This document shows positions 41,175 to 50,655 of a stretch of DNA of 64,000 bases, piece after piece; within the stretch, counting starts at the first letter, position 1, and each line of letters opens with the position of its first letter. The notes beneath the pieces were generated by a model that ran no database searches, was not told where the DNA came from, and saw only the letters and a program-made list of their open reading frames with translations. The stretch is from Streptomyces taklimakanensis (GTDB lineage Bacteria; Actinomycetota; Actinomycetes; Streptomycetales; Streptomycetaceae): positions 1,922,001 to 1,986,000 of the forward strand of contig NZ_WIXO01000001.1 in assembly GCF_009709575.1 (NCBI RefSeq), given 5' to 3'. The translations under genes were made by a program, and so were the position numbers.

Positions 41175-42584
41175 TCACTCTCGGCGCATCCGGCGTCGCA
41201 TTCCGTGTCCCCGCTCGGGCCCGTGTCCGCGCCGGCCCCGGCGCCCGGTCCCACCGTCCGCGGGCGTGACGCGCAGGGAGAACAGGATTCGCACCTCGGT
41301 CCCCCCGAGCACCGAGCGGCCGATCCGCACGTCGCCGCCGGTCGACTCCGCCACCCGGCGCACGATGTCCAGGCCCAGCCCGGTCGAGCCCGGACCGCCG
41401 TCCCCGTGACCGCGGCGCAGCGCCGCGTCGGGGTCGTCGATGCCCGGTCCGGCGTCGGAGACCAGCACGATCACCGAGTCGCCGGACGAGCCCCGGTGCA
41501 CGTCCACGGCGAACGCGGTGCCCTCGGGGGTGTGCCGGAAGACGTTGCCCAGCAGCGCGTCGAGGGCGGCGGCCAGGTCGGGGCGGGCCACCGGCACGCG
41601 GACGGGCTCCTCGACGCCGGCCAACCGCACCTCGCGGCCCTCGTCCTCGGCGAGCGCGGCCCAGAACGCCATCCGGTCCCGGATGACCTCCGAGGCGTCG
41701 CAGACGGCCCCGCCGGACGCGCCCGGGGGCTGGGTGCGATGTTCGCGGGCGGTGCGGATGATGTGGTCCACCTCGCGCTCCAGTTGGGCGACGGCCGCAC
41801 GGGTCTGCTCGGCGGCGTCCCCGTCGCCCAGCGAGGCGGTGTTCAGCCGCAGCACGGTCAGCGGGGTGCGCAGCCGGTGGGAGAGGTCGGCGGCCAGTTC
41901 CCGTTCGTTGGAGAGCAGTTGGGCGACCTGGTCGGCCATGGAGTTGAACGCGGCCGCCGCCCAGCGCAGTTCGGTGGGCCCCTCCACCGGGACCCGTACC
42001 GCCAGCCGACCGGCGCCCAGCTCCCTCGCGGCCCGTGCCAGCCGCTCGGTGGCGCCCACCATCCGGGTGCCGAGCCGGTCGGCGATGACGACGGAGGCGG
42101 CGACGAGCGCGAGCCCCGTCCCGGCCAGGACGAGCCAGGCGGTGGTGACGCCGCCGGTCGTCTCCTCCTCGGGCACGAACACCTCGACCACCGAGGTGCC
42201 GGAGGTGGTGAAGACCGGTTGGAGCAGCGCGAAACCGCCCGCCACCTCCAGGACGGTGGCCCCCTGCAGCGGTGCCGCGGCCCTGAGGTCGTCCTCGGGT
42301 ACCCGCCGGGTGCCGAGCTGCGCGGCCCCGCCGTCCCGGCCGGGGGGCGCGTACACCGCGACCCGCTCGTCCAGCCCCCGGGGCAGGCTGGCCAGCGCGC
42401 GCCGGAGCTCCTCCCGGTCGTCGGTGACCACGAGCACGGGCGTCACCGAGGAGGCCACCCGCTCGGCGCCCGCGAACGCCCGGTCCCGGGCCATCTCCCC
42501 GACCACCAGGGCGAGGGGGACCGCGAAGGCCACCACGACCATCGTGGTCACCGCGATGCACACCTTGACCAGGGCCCACCTCAC
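41175..42584 (-). CDS. Two-component sensor histidine kinase
   Basis: A 469-residue kinase. TM1 (about 8-28), an extracytoplasmic sensor region of about 110 residues, TM2 (about 148-168), HAMP, a HisKA dimerisation domain with His236 in ADLSHRLRTPLTVL, and HATPase (N box LDALLGNVFRHTPEG, G boxes DAGPGIDD and GSTGLGLDIVRR). The N box has LGNVFRH instead of the usual xxNAxxH, a mild variant. It lies 40 bp after the response regulator gene on the same strand. The signal is unknown. Confidence 0.9.
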   Translation of the reverse strand: MRWALVKVCIAVTTMVVVAFAVPLALVVGEMARDRAFAGAERVASSVTPVLVVTDDREELRRALASLPRGLDERVAVYAPPGRDGGAAQLGTRRVPEDDLRAAAPLQGATVLEVAGGFALLQPVFTTSGTSVVEVFVPEEETTGGVTTAWLVLAGTGLALVAASVVIADRLGTRMVGATERLARAARELGAGRLAVRVPVEGPTELRWAAAAFNSMADQVAQLLSNERELAADLSHRLRTPLTVLRLNTASLGDGDAAEQTRAAVAQLEREVDHIIRTAREHRTQPPGASGGAVCDASEVIRDRMAFWAALAEDEGREVRLAGVEEPVRVPVARPDLAAALDALLGNVFRHTPEGTAFAVDVHRGSSGDSVIVLVSDAGPGIDDPDAALRRGHGDGGPGSTGLGLDIVRRVAESTGGDVRIGRSVLGGTEVRILFSLRVTPADGGTGRRGRRGHGPERGHGMRRRMRRE

Positions 42585-42624
42585 GCGCCCCTCCCCTCCC
42601 CCCGGGCCGTCCGCTCCCCCCGCC

Positions 42625-43341
42625 TCACGGCCGCGCGGACTCCTGCGGGAGGTCCAGCTTGACCCCCACGCCCCGCAGCGTGTGGAGGTAGCGGGGACTG
42701 GCGGCCGTCTCGCCGAGTTTCCGGCGCAGCCAGGAGAGGTGGACGTCGATGGTCTGGTCGTCGCCGTAGCTCTGTTGCCAGACCTCGGCCAGCAGTTCCC
42801 TGCGCGGCACGACGACGCCGGGGCGCTGCGCGAGGAAGGCCAGCAGGTCGAACTCGCGGCGCGTCAGGTCCAGGCGCCGGCCGTCGAGTTCGGCCTGTCG
42901 ACGCAGCGGGTCGATGGCCAGCCCGCCGACCCGGATCACCCGGTCCTCACCGCCCGGCGCCCCCGTGCCTGCCGCCGTGCCGCGCGCCCGGCGCAGCACG
43001 GCGGCCATGCGGGCGGACAGGTGTTCCACGGAGAACGGTTTCACCAGGTAGTCGTCGGCGCCGTCGTTGAGCAGCCGGACGATCTCCGTCTCGTCGTCCC
43101 GCGCCGTGGCGACGATGACGGGCACCTGGGTGACGCCGCGCAGCATCTTCAGCGCCTCGGCTCCGTCCAGGTCGGGGAGGCCGAGGTCGAGGATCACCAC
43201 GTCGAACCCGAAGTGCGCGACCTCCCGCAGCGCCTCCAGGGCGGTCCCGACGCTGCGCACGGTGTGGGACGCCTCCGTGAGATGCCGTATCAGCGCGGAG
43301 CGGACGAACTGGTCGTCCTCGACGACGAGTACACGTGCCAT
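42625..43341 (-). CDS. OmpR-family response regulator
   Basis: A 238-residue regulator with a receiver domain (VVEDDQ at the N-terminus, phospho-acceptor Asp52 in VVILDLGLPDLDG, Lys in LVKPFS) and a winged-helix DNA-binding domain (LDLTRREFDLLAFLAQRPG, YGDDQTIDVHLSWLRRKLGE). I used the ATG at 43341 (MARVLVVED); another ATG three codons upstream is possible. It is transcribed ahead of the kinase gene. A short run of 98 bp separates it from a divergent secreted-protein gene, a possible target. Confidence 0.92.
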   Translation of the reverse strand: MARVLVVEDDQFVRSALIRHLTEASHTVRSVGTALEALREVAHFGFDVVILDLGLPDLDGAEALKMLRGVTQVPVIVATARDDETEIVRLLNDGADDYLVKPFSVEHLSARMAAVLRRARGTAAGTGAPGGEDRVIRVGGLAIDPLRRQAELDGRRLDLTRREFDLLAFLAQRPGVVVPRRELLAEVWQQSYGDDQTIDVHLSWLRRKLGETAASPRYLHTLRGVGVKLDLPQESARP

Positions 43342-43438
43342 GTGCGGCACGTTACGGCATGCGCGGACACGTCAAGGAGCCGTCGTCGGAAGCGACGGAA
43401 CCTCGAACGGGCGGACGAAAGCGGCTAGGGTGCGCGGA

Positions 43439-44029
43439 ATGCGACGAGGACTGGTCCACGCGGGAGCGTGGGTGCTCGCCGGCGGAGCGGCGGTGACGCT
43501 CTCCTGGTTCGGGATACACGTCGTGTCGGACACCGTCCACGACGGTCCGCCCGCCCTGCCGGTCGCCAAAGAGCCGTCGACTCCGTCCCCGGGGCGTCCG
43601 AGCGTCGAGCCGGAGACGGACTCCACCCGGCGCCCCGGCTCCTCCCCGAGCACGGGCGCCTCCGCCGGGCACCCGGCCACCACCACCGAACCGCCGGACG
43701 CCTCCGGCCCCCGTGCCGCGGACCGGGCCGCCCGTGAGGGCGGGAGCCCCGGCTCCGGCGGCGGGCAGCGGCCGCGCGAGGCGTCCGGCACGGTGACGTC
43801 CGGCACGGTGGAAAGCCACGACCTGCGCGGCGGCCGGGTCGTCTTCGACCTGGGGCCGGCCTCGGCGACGCTGGTGTCCGCCGCGCCCAACGAGGGCTGG
43901 GAGATGCGGGTCTGGCGGGAGAGCCACTGGATACGGGTGACCTTCACCCGCGGCGGCGCGGCGTCGTCCGCCCACTGCGTGTGGAACGGCTCCCCGCCCC
44001 GGGTGGTGATCGACGAGCACGGCGGCTGA
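43439..44029 (+). CDS. Membrane-anchored secreted protein, unknown function
   Basis: A 196-residue protein with an N-terminal signal/TM segment (WVLAGGAAVTLSWFGIHVV), a long Pro/Ser/Thr/Gly-rich linker (about 40-115) and a compact C-terminal domain of about 75 residues (GRVVFDLGPASATLVSAAP, WIRVTFTRGGAASSAHCVW). The domain has one Cys. I do not recognise a family beyond 'conserved Streptomyces secreted protein'. It is divergent from the response regulator gene, so control by that system is plausible. Confidence 0.7.
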   Translation: MRRGLVHAGAWVLAGGAAVTLSWFGIHVVSDTVHDGPPALPVAKEPSTPSPGRPSVEPETDSTRRPGSSPSTGASAGHPATTTEPPDASGPRAADRAAREGGSPGSGGGQRPREASGTVTSGTVESHDLRGGRVVFDLGPASATLVSAAPNEGWEMRVWRESHWIRVTFTRGGAASSAHCVWNGSPPRVVIDEHGG

Positions 44030-44051
44030 CGGACGCCGGTCCCGGGCGGCC

Positions 44052-44930
44052 TCAGCGCCGTCGGAAGACGGCGGCGGGCGGCGGCGGGGAGGGGACGGCG
44101 TCGGCGTCCGTGACGGAAGCCGCGCCGCCGGTGAAGTCGGCGAGCGCCCGACCGTGTTCGACCCGGCCGGGGTGCGGGTCGGAGGCCGCGCGCCGGGTGA
44201 GTTCGGCGACGGGCAGCTCCCGGTCGGAGGCGGCCAGCACGGCGTTGCCGAAGCGCCGCCCCCGCAGCACGGCCGGATCGGCGGTCAGGCCCAGCTCGGG
44301 GAAGACGGCGGCGGCGGTGGCGATCTGCCCGCGCAGGTGGGCCAGTGGCGGGCCGTCGGCGAGGTTGGCGACGTAGAGTCCGCCGGGGCACAGCACCCGG
44401 CGGACCTCGGCCAGGAACTCGGTGCTGGTCAGGTGCGCGGGGGTGCGGGCACCGGCGAAGACGTCCGCGACCACCACCTCGGCCCAGTCCTCGGGGATCC
44501 TGGCCGACACGGCGCGGGCGTCGCCGGCGCGCACCCGTATCCGCCAGGAGCCCTCCAGGGGCAGTTCGCGACGGACCAGGGCGGTCAGCGCGGTGTCCGA
44601 CTCGACCACCTGCTGGGTGGAGCGGGGGCGGGTGGCCGCGGTGTAGCGGGCGAGGGTGAGCGCGCCGCCGCCCAGGTGGAGCACCCGCAGCGGTCGCCCC
44701 CGCGGGGCGGCCAGGTCGATCAGGTGGCCGATCCTGCGCTGGTACTCGAAGTCCAGGTACGTCGGGTCGTCGAGATCCACGTGGGACTGCGGGGCGCCGT
44801 CGAGCGTCAGGGTCCAGGCGCGCGGCCGGTCGGGGTCGGGCAGCAGTTCGGCCAACCCGCCGCCGACCCGCTCGCTCACCGGCTCCCGGCTCCGCCTGCC
44901 GTCCCCGCGCCGCCGTCCGTTCCTCGCCAT
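44052..44930 (-). CDS. Spermidine synthase-like methyltransferase-fold protein
   Basis: A 292-residue Rossmann-fold protein resembling spermidine synthase (SpeE) without TM helices. Visible: SHVDLDDPTYLDFEYQRRIGHLIDL, the nucleotide loop LHLGGGALTLARYTA, VVESD, and VVVADVFAGARTP. In SpeE the second catalytic Asp follows in DAxxP; here VFAGARTP deviates, so true aminopropyl transfer is uncertain. The N-terminus is Arg-rich and variable. It is convergent with the gene before it (22-bp gap). Confidence 0.75.
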   Translation of the reverse strand: MARNGRRRGDGRRSREPVSERVGGGLAELLPDPDRPRAWTLTLDGAPQSHVDLDDPTYLDFEYQRRIGHLIDLAAPRGRPLRVLHLGGGALTLARYTAATRPRSTQQVVESDTALTALVRRELPLEGSWRIRVRAGDARAVSARIPEDWAEVVVADVFAGARTPAHLTSTEFLAEVRRVLCPGGLYVANLADGPPLAHLRGQIATAAAVFPELGLTADPAVLRGRRFGNAVLAASDRELPVAELTRRAASDPHPGRVEHGRALADFTGGAASVTDADAVPSPPPPAAVFRRR

Positions 44931-44963
44931 CGGGCCAGTATCGCCCGCGCGGCCCGTCCCGGC

Positions 44964-45425
44964 TCAGTCGAGGTCGCGGGGGCGGGTCCGGTCGCGGGCG
45001 CGGCCCTCGGCGGCGGCGATCGTCCGGGCCGCCTCGCCCAGCGCGGCACGCAGCCGCGCCGGCTCGGTGGCCCGGACGTGGGCGCTCTCCGGCGGCACCA
45101 GCCACTCCGCGCCCACCACCGGCGGGGCGCCCTGCGGGGCGCCGGGGCGGTGGGTGCGGGTGCAGGCGCTGCCGGGCAGCTCCCAGCCGTCCGCGGTGCC
45201 CGGCGGCACCAGGAATCCGAGGGTGTCGCCCGCGCCGTCGTGCAGCACCGGGCCGACGCCCTCGCGCAGACGCAGGATGTCGACGGCCTCCAGGCCCTGG
45301 CGCGCGGGCACGGTCACCAGGTCGTAGGGCGTCCGTGCCGTTCCGCCCCCGTCGCCGTCCGGGGCGGAACGCCGTTCGACGGCGGCCGGTGGGCGGCCGT
45401 CGATCTCGTAGCCGGTGTCCAACAA
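44964..45425 (-). CDS. Conserved hypothetical protein
   Basis: About 153 residues, soluble, with no motif I can assign. Conserved-looking parts are LLDTGYEIDGRPP at the N-terminus, YDLVTVPARQGLEAVDILRLR, TLGFLVPPGTADGWELPGSACT and GAEWLVPPE. The start is uncertain: TTG 45425 has GGAGGAG 6 nt upstream, GTG 45443 and TTG 45479 are in-frame alternatives. It lies 33 bp after the spermidine-synthase-like start on the same strand, so the two may be co-transcribed. Confidence 0.6.
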   Translation of the reverse strand: MLDTGYEIDGRPPAAVERRSAPDGDGGGTARTPYDLVTVPARQGLEAVDILRLREGVGPVLHDGAGDTLGFLVPPGTADGWELPGSACTRTHRPGAPQGAPPVVGAEWLVPPESAHVRATEPARLRAALGEAARTIAAAEGRARDRTRPRDLD

Positions 45426-45598
45426 GGGGGACTCCTCCTCCACGGTCTCTGCACAGGGTGCAACGAACCGGGGTGTCAACCGCTACGGGGCAATCCGCCC
45501 GCAAAGGATGGCAGTTCATGGCAGATCACGTGTCGGATATCCCTTTTTTCGGCATAACGCGCCGATTCCGCCGAGCGCCTCCCGGTACGGTCCGGGCC

Positions 45599-47083
45599 AT
45601 GGCGTCGTCACCGTCACCTTCAGCGCCGGCGGGACCGGACCGCCAGCCGAACCTGGCCTTCCGGCGGTTGCGCGGACGGCTCTCGCCCGGCGAGTTCGCC
45701 GCGGCCGTGCGCAGGGCGGGCAGGGAGATAGGCGAGCGGGTCTCCTGCGACGCCCGGTACGTGGGCCGGGTGGAGGCCGGAGAGATCCGGTGCCCCAACT
45801 ACGCCTACGAGCGGGTGTTCCTGCACATGTTCCCGGGGTACTCACTGACCGACCTGGGCTTCGAGCCCCGGCAGGCGGTCCGCGGGCGCACCGCGCGCGG
45901 ACGAGGGGCGTACGGCGGTGGGGACGCTCCCCGGGGAGCCCGGGTACGCCCCGTCCCCACCCGCACCGAGCACCCTTCCGGAACCCCCGGACCGAGCGAC
46001 GAGGAGAGCGACGTGCTGCGTCGCGCGTTCATGACCGGCGGCCCGGCCGCCATGGCGGCGATGTCCCTGGGCCCGACCCCGTTCCCGGACCAGGCCGCCG
46101 CCCGCGACACGTCCACCGGCGCGCCCGCCGGTCCGGGCGCTCCCGGCGCCCGACCCGTCCTCGCGGGACGGCCGGGCGAGGCCGAGGCGGAGGCCGTCGA
46201 GGAGACCGTGCGCCACATCCGGCTGCTGGACGACCGGCACGGCGCGGACGACATCTACCGACAGGCCGGCGAGGCCCTGCGCGCCGCCTACGGCCTGCTG
46301 GACGCCGGCGCGCGCCGCCAGTCGATCGTCGACCGGTTGCACACCGGCGCCGGGGAACTGGCCATCTCGGTGGGTTGGCTGGCCCACGACTCGGGCCGCC
46401 TCGCCGAGGCCCGACCGCACTACGCCGAGGCCCTGGCCACCGCACGCGTCGCCGGTGACCCGGCCCTGGAGGCGCACGCCTTCTGCAACACCTCCTTCCT
46501 GGCCCGCGACGCCGGGCGCCCCCGGGAGGCGGTGCGGGCCGCGCAGGCCGGGCAGCACGTGGCCGAACACCTGGGATCGCCCCGACTGCTGTCCCTGCTG
46601 GCCGCGCGCGAGGCGGGCGGCTGGGCGGGCCTGGCGGACCGCTCCGCCTGCGAGGAGTCCATCGGCCGGGCCCGCACCCTGTTCGAGCGCGGCCCCTCGG
46701 ACGCCGACCCGGAGTGGATGTCCTTCTACGGCGAGGCCGAGTTGAACGGGCTGGAGGCGCAGTGCTGGGCGGCGCTGGGCGACTGGGGACGCGCGGCGCG
46801 GCGCGCCCGCCGCGCGGTGGTCCTACAGGGCCCGCACTTCGTGCGGAACACCGCGCTGTTCACGGCCGAGCTGGCGGACGACCTCGCCGGCCACGGGGAC
46901 GTGGCGGGAGCCGCCGAGGCCGGGTGCCGGGCGCTGGACCTGCTCGACCGGGTGCGCTCCTCGCGCGTCCTGTCGATGCTGGACGGCACCGCCCGGCGTC
47001 TGCGCCACCACCGCGGCGTCCCGGCCGTCGCGGACTTCCTGGACCGCCGCGCCGAGTCGGTCCGTCCCGCACGACCGGCCTGA
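45599..47083 (+). CDS. NsdA-like HTH/TPR regulatory protein
   Basis: A 494-residue protein resembling NsdA, a negative regulator of sporulation and antibiotic production. The N-terminal region (LAFRRLRGRLSPGEFAAAVRR, ARYVGRVEAGEIRCPNYAYERV) is an XRE-like HTH variant. A Pro/Gly-rich stretch with a weak hydrophobic segment follows (MTGGPAAMAAMSLG), then about 300 residues of TPR-like helical repeats (AEARPHYAEALATARVAGDP). The ATG at 45599 lacks an SD; an in-frame ATG at 45518 would add an AT-rich-coded segment I judge to be promoter. Targets are unknown. Confidence 0.75.
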   Translation: MASSPSPSAPAGPDRQPNLAFRRLRGRLSPGEFAAAVRRAGREIGERVSCDARYVGRVEAGEIRCPNYAYERVFLHMFPGYSLTDLGFEPRQAVRGRTARGRGAYGGGDAPRGARVRPVPTRTEHPSGTPGPSDEESDVLRRAFMTGGPAAMAAMSLGPTPFPDQAAARDTSTGAPAGPGAPGARPVLAGRPGEAEAEAVEETVRHIRLLDDRHGADDIYRQAGEALRAAYGLLDAGARRQSIVDRLHTGAGELAISVGWLAHDSGRLAEARPHYAEALATARVAGDPALEAHAFCNTSFLARDAGRPREAVRAAQAGQHVAEHLGSPRLLSLLAAREAGGWAGLADRSACEESIGRARTLFERGPSDADPEWMSFYGEAELNGLEAQCWAALGDWGRAARRARRAVVLQGPHFVRNTALFTAELADDLAGHGDVAGAAEAGCRALDLLDRVRSSRVLSMLDGTARRLRHHRGVPAVADFLDRRAESVRPARPA

Positions 47084-47135
47084 CGCCGCCCGGCGGGACC
47101 GGGCCGGAGTCGGGCCGGGGCCGGGCCGGGGCCGC

Positions 47136-47732
47136 TCACTCCAGGTGGCCCCGGTCGTTCCAACTCTCGATCGCGGGCTCCCCGTACGCCCAGCCCAGCA
47201 CCGACAGCGCGCCCGGATCCAGACGCAGCCGGGCGGCGAAGGACGGGTCCAGCCCCAGCCACCGCGCGCCCAGCACCCTGAGCAGATGGCCGTGGGCGAA
47301 GACGACCGCGTCCCGGTCCGTCCCGCGCGTCCAGGCGACCACCTCGTCGGCGCGGGCCGCGACCTCCGCCAGCCGTTCGCCGCCCACCACGCCGTCGCGC
47401 CAGATCAGCCAGTCCTCGCCGACCCGCTCCCGGATGGCCGGCGTGCTCAACCCCTCGTAGGCGCCGTAGTCCCACTCCAGCAGGGCGTCCCAGTCCTCGG
47501 CCCGGTCGCCCAGCCCCGCCAGGTCGCAGGTCTCCCGGGCCCGGGAGAGCGGGCTGGTGCGCACCTCGGCGTCCGGCAGGCCGTTCCAGGGTGCGCGGGC
47601 CAGCCGTTCGCCCAGCGCTCTCGCCATCCGGCGGCCCTCCTCCAGCAGGGGGACGTCGGTGCGGCCGGTGTGCCACCCGGAACGGGACCACTCGGTCTGG
47701 CCGTGTCGGACGAGCAGGACGCGCGCTGCCAT
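47136..47732 (-). CDS. Histidine phosphatase family protein
   Basis: A 198-residue phosphoglycerate-mutase-like phosphatase. The catalytic phospho-His motif [11 protein letters not shown] is at the N-terminus, with [12 protein letters not shown], a Glu in [11 protein letters not shown], and the second His in [18 protein letters not shown] lies 7 nt before ATG 47732. Substrate is unknown; close relatives act on varied phosphate esters. It is convergent with the NsdA-like gene. Confidence 0.88.
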   Translation of the reverse strand: MAARVLLVRHGQTEWSRSGWHTGRTDVPLLEEGRRMARALGERLARAPWNGLPDAEVRTSPLSRARETCDLAGLGDRAEDWDALLEWDYGAYEGLSTPAIRERVGEDWLIWRDGVVGGERLAEVAARADEVVAWTRGTDRDAVVFAHGHLLRVLGARWLGLDPSFAARLRLDPGALSVLGWAYGEPAIESWNDRGHLE

Positions 47733-47941
47733 CGGTTTCCTTCCGCAGGTTCGGCATCTTCCACGGCGGTCCGCGTACCCGCGATCCACCGCTCCCGTCA
47801 TCATCACGTGCCCGGTGCCACGGCCGTCGGGCGACCCTCCCCCGCCCCGGAGCGCCGGGATCGTCGCGGAAACCCGTTCCGGCGTCCCGGGAAGGCACCT
47901 CAACTCCCCCGTTGTCACAGTCGGATGCCACACTTCGGCGG

Positions 47942-49129
47942 GTGAGCGACATCCCCGACAGCCAACCGACGACAGCCCTGCGCCGGCGGCTCGCCGAGCT
48001 GCGCGGTCCGGACGTCGCCCCGCGGGCCCTCGACGCCCGGGCGCTCGCCGCGCTGGCCGCCAATCCCGGCTGCCGCCGCCGCGCGCTGCTGGACGGCGCC
48101 GGGGTGGACAAGGGCGCGCTGGCCAGGGCACTGGGCGCGCCCGCCCCCTTCGGACAGTCCCAGTTCGCGTTCTCCCGCGGCCACGCGTTCGAGGCCCGGG
48201 TGAAGGGGGACGGCGGCGGCGAGCTGATGCGGCTGGTCCACGCGCGCACCGGCGCCCCGGGCACCCCGCCCCCCGAGCCCGACGAGGTCACCGTCCCCGA
48301 CCTGACGGCGGCCGGCCCGGCCGGACGGGCGGAGCGGACCGCGCTCGCCCTGGAGCGGGCCACGGCCGACGGCGGCTGGACGCTGCTGGACCACCCGATG
48401 CTGGAGCTGGAGGTGGCCGGCTCGCCCGTCTACCTGGAGCCCGACGCGGTGGCGGTCCACCCCGACGGGCGCCGGACGGTGGTGGAGATCAAGTCCTTCC
48501 CGATCCTGGACGGCTCCGCCGACCCGGCCAAGGTCGGCGCCGCCGCCCGGCAGGCCGCCGTCTACGCCCTGGCCCTGGAGCCGCTCGGCGGTCGGGTGGA
48601 CGAGCGGGCCCTGCTGGTCTGCCCGAAGGACTTCTCCAACCTGCCCACCGCCGAGGCCGTCGACCTGCGCCGGCAGCGGGCCACCACCCGGCGTCAACTC
48701 GCCCGGCTCACCAGGCTGGAGGAGATCGCCGCCGCGCTGCCCGAGGGCGTCACCTTCGCCCCGGACCGGCCGCCCGACGAGCTGGCCGACGCCGTGCGCG
48801 CGGTCCCGGCGGCGTACGCGCCCCAGTGCCTGTCCACCTGTGAGCTGGCGTTCCACTGCCGGGAGCGGGCCCGCGCGGCGGGTGCCGTGGAGGTCCTGGG
48901 GCGCGAGGTGCGCGGGGAGTTGGGCGAGCTGACGACGCTGGCGGCCGTCCTGGCGGCGGCCCACTCCGGTCCCGACGGCTCCGACGGCTCCGACGGCGCC
49001 TCGGGGGACGGGCCGGACGACCCGTCCGTCGCCGCGCTGCGCCGTGCGGCCCGGCTGCGGGCCGAGGCCCTGTCCACCGCGGATCCCACCGCGACGGTCC
49101 CGCCTCCGGAAAGGCCCCGATGTCCCTGA
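47942..49129 (+). CDS. PD-(D/E)XK nuclease with four-Cys (Cas4/AddB-like) set
   Basis: A 395-residue putative nuclease. [11 protein letters not shown] (about 77-87) fits the first nuclease motif, and D168 (LEPDAV) with E182-x-K184 (VVEIKSF) forms the PD-(D/E)XK core. One Cys lies upstream (C44, NPGCRRRAL) and a trio downstream in [12 protein letters not shown] (C-x3-C-x5-C), the layout of Fe-S-stapled nucleases such as Cas4, AddB and Dna2. An extra Cys lies in LLVCPKDF. The C-terminus has a Gly/Asp/Ser repeat. GTG 47942 is the first start in the conserved frame. Its stop overlaps the next gene by 10 bp. Role inferred: single-strand DNA end nuclease of the three-gene cassette. Confidence 0.7.
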   Translation: MSDIPDSQPTTALRRRLAELRGPDVAPRALDARALAALAANPGCRRRALLDGAGVDKGALARALGAPAPFGQSQFAFSRGHAFEARVKGDGGGELMRLVHARTGAPGTPPPEPDEVTVPDLTAAGPAGRAERTALALERATADGGWTLLDHPMLELEVAGSPVYLEPDAVAVHPDGRRTVVEIKSFPILDGSADPAKVGAAARQAAVYALALEPLGGRVDERALLVCPKDFSNLPTAEAVDLRRQRATTRRQLARLTRLEEIAAALPEGVTFAPDRPPDELADAVRAVPAAYAPQCLSTCELAFHCRERARAAGAVEVLGREVRGELGELTTLAAVLAAAHSGPDGSDGSDGASGDGPDDPSVAALRRAARLRAEALSTADPTATVPPPERPRCP

Positions 49130-50655
49130 TCTCCACCCTGGCCCGCGTCGAGGCGGCCGCCACCGGGCGCGCCCGGCCCCTGACGACGGTGCGCCACCGA
49201 CACCTGGCCGAACGCCCGATGGTCCTGGTGCCGCTGACCACGGCCGGCGAGGCCGGCGCGCCGCTGGGCGCGATGGTGGGCACCGACCGGGACGCGCCGC
49301 ACCTGCTGGTGGTGCCGCAGCCGCGCGACCGCACGCTGCGGTTCGCCTTCCTCGCCGAACTGGCCGACGTCGTCCTGCCCCACCTGGAGTCCGCGCAGGA
49401 CGAGGTCGAACTCCAGGAGCGCACCGAGAAGGACCCGGAGACCGGCAAGCGGGTGAAGGTCGAGGCGGAACTGTGCGCCGACGCACCGCAGTTGGTCGTG
49501 CCGAACACCGCGGGCATCGCCTACGTACGGCTGCTGGGCCGCTCCACGCGCTTCCGCCGCACCGCCGAGGAGGACCCGGACACCCCCTACCCCGCCCCGG
49601 CCCGACTGCCGTTGCTGGGACGGTGGTTGACGCACTACGGGGAGCGGTCCCGGGTGCCCGGCTCCTCGCTGCTGGTCGCCGCCACGGAACTGCTGGCCCG
49701 ACACTGGGCGACGGGACAGAGCCGGCTGGAGGACCGGCACCTGGGCGCGCTGCTGGCCTGGATCACCGCCGGGGAGGGGGTCTCGGGCGCCGAGGCCGCC
49801 CGCCACGCGGAGCTGGCGCGCGACGCCGACGGGCTGCTGCTCACCCCGCCCGCCGGGCCGGCCACCGACCCGGCCTTCGACAACCGGCGGCTGGCCCCGG
49901 CCGTCGCCCGTCACGACGCGGGAGTGCCCGGCGCCGAGGAGGAGGTCCGCGCGCTGGTCGCCTCCCAACTGCGACCCACCTGGGACGCGGTGTGGCGGGC
50001 CCTGGACCTGCTGCGCGAACTGCCGCCGGGCGCCCGGGTCGCCGACCGGTGGAAGCGGGACCGCTGGTCCTACACCACCCACCGCGACCGGCTGCGCGCC
50101 GGCGAGCCCCCGCAGCCCAGACGGGACGACGCGGTGACGGCGGCCCGCAAGCTCGCCGCGCGGGAGACCGCGCTGGCGGAGCTGGCCGCGCAGGAGGCGC
50201 TGGACGATCCGCTGGTGATGGCCGAGCGGCGGCTGGTCGGCGAGGCGTTCGTGGGCGAGGTCGTCCGGACGGAGATGGCGTACTCGGCGGGGAAGCGGCC
50301 GATGCCGCGCCCGCTGGTCACCGTCCGCACCGACGACCTGCCGCACCTGGAGGAGGGCGACCGGGTGCACCGGGCCCTGGCGGACGGGAGGGCCCAGCCG
50401 GGCGAGTTCGTCGCCGCTCCGGCGCCGGGCCTGCTGACCGTCCGGTTGACCGGCGGCATGGGACGCGGGAAGGTGCCCGAGGCCGGATCGGTGCCCGAGG
50501 AGGGCGAGACGGTGTGCTGGACGCTCTTCGAGCACGCGCCGCGCGGCGGGCCGGAGCTGCCGGATCCGGAGGACACCCCGTGGACCCACGGCGGTCCGCC
50601 CGACCCCGACGCACTCGACGCGCCCGACCCCGTGACCGCGGAGGACCTGCTGTGA
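49120..50655 (+). CDS. Unclassified 511-residue partner of nuclease/helicase
   Basis: A 511-residue soluble protein that I cannot assign to a family. The N-terminus (LTTVRHRHLAERPMVLVPLTTAGEAGAPLGA, split by eye) looks beta-rich. The middle is helical with many Arg/Glu (TAARKLAARETALAELAAQEAL). Near the C-terminus FVAAPAPGLLTVRLTGGMGRG could be a small beta domain. No catalytic or nucleotide-binding motif is visible. It overlaps the nuclease by 10 bp and the helicase by 4 bp (GTGA), so all three are translated together and it is probably a structural or recognition subunit of a complex. Confidence 0.7.
   Translation: MSLISTLARVEAAATGRARPLTTVRHRHLAERPMVLVPLTTAGEAGAPLGAMVGTDRDAPHLLVVPQPRDRTLRFAFLAELADVVLPHLESAQDEVELQERTEKDPETGKRVKVEAELCADAPQLVVPNTAGIAYVRLLGRSTRFRRTAEEDPDTPYPAPARLPLLGRWLTHYGERSRVPGSSLLVAATELLARHWATGQSRLEDRHLGALLAWITAGEGVSGAEAARHAELARDADGLLLTPPAGPATDPAFDNRRLAPAVARHDAGVPGAEEEVRALVASQLRPTWDAVWRALDLLRELPPGARVADRWKRDRWSYTTHRDRLRAGEPPQPRRDDAVTAARKLAARETALAELAAQEALDDPLVMAERRLVGEAFVGEVVRTEMAYSAGKRPMPRPLVTVRTDDLPHLEEGDRVHRALADGRAQPGEFVAAPAPGLLTVRLTGGMGRGKVPEAGSVPEEGETVCWTLFEHAPRGGPELPDPEDTPWTHGGPPDPDALDAPDPVTAEDLL

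Noticed and set aside
45518..45598. N-terminal extension of the NsdA-like protein
   Set aside because: The segment is AT-richer with a T-run and no codon bias, so it looks like promoter rather than coding sequence.
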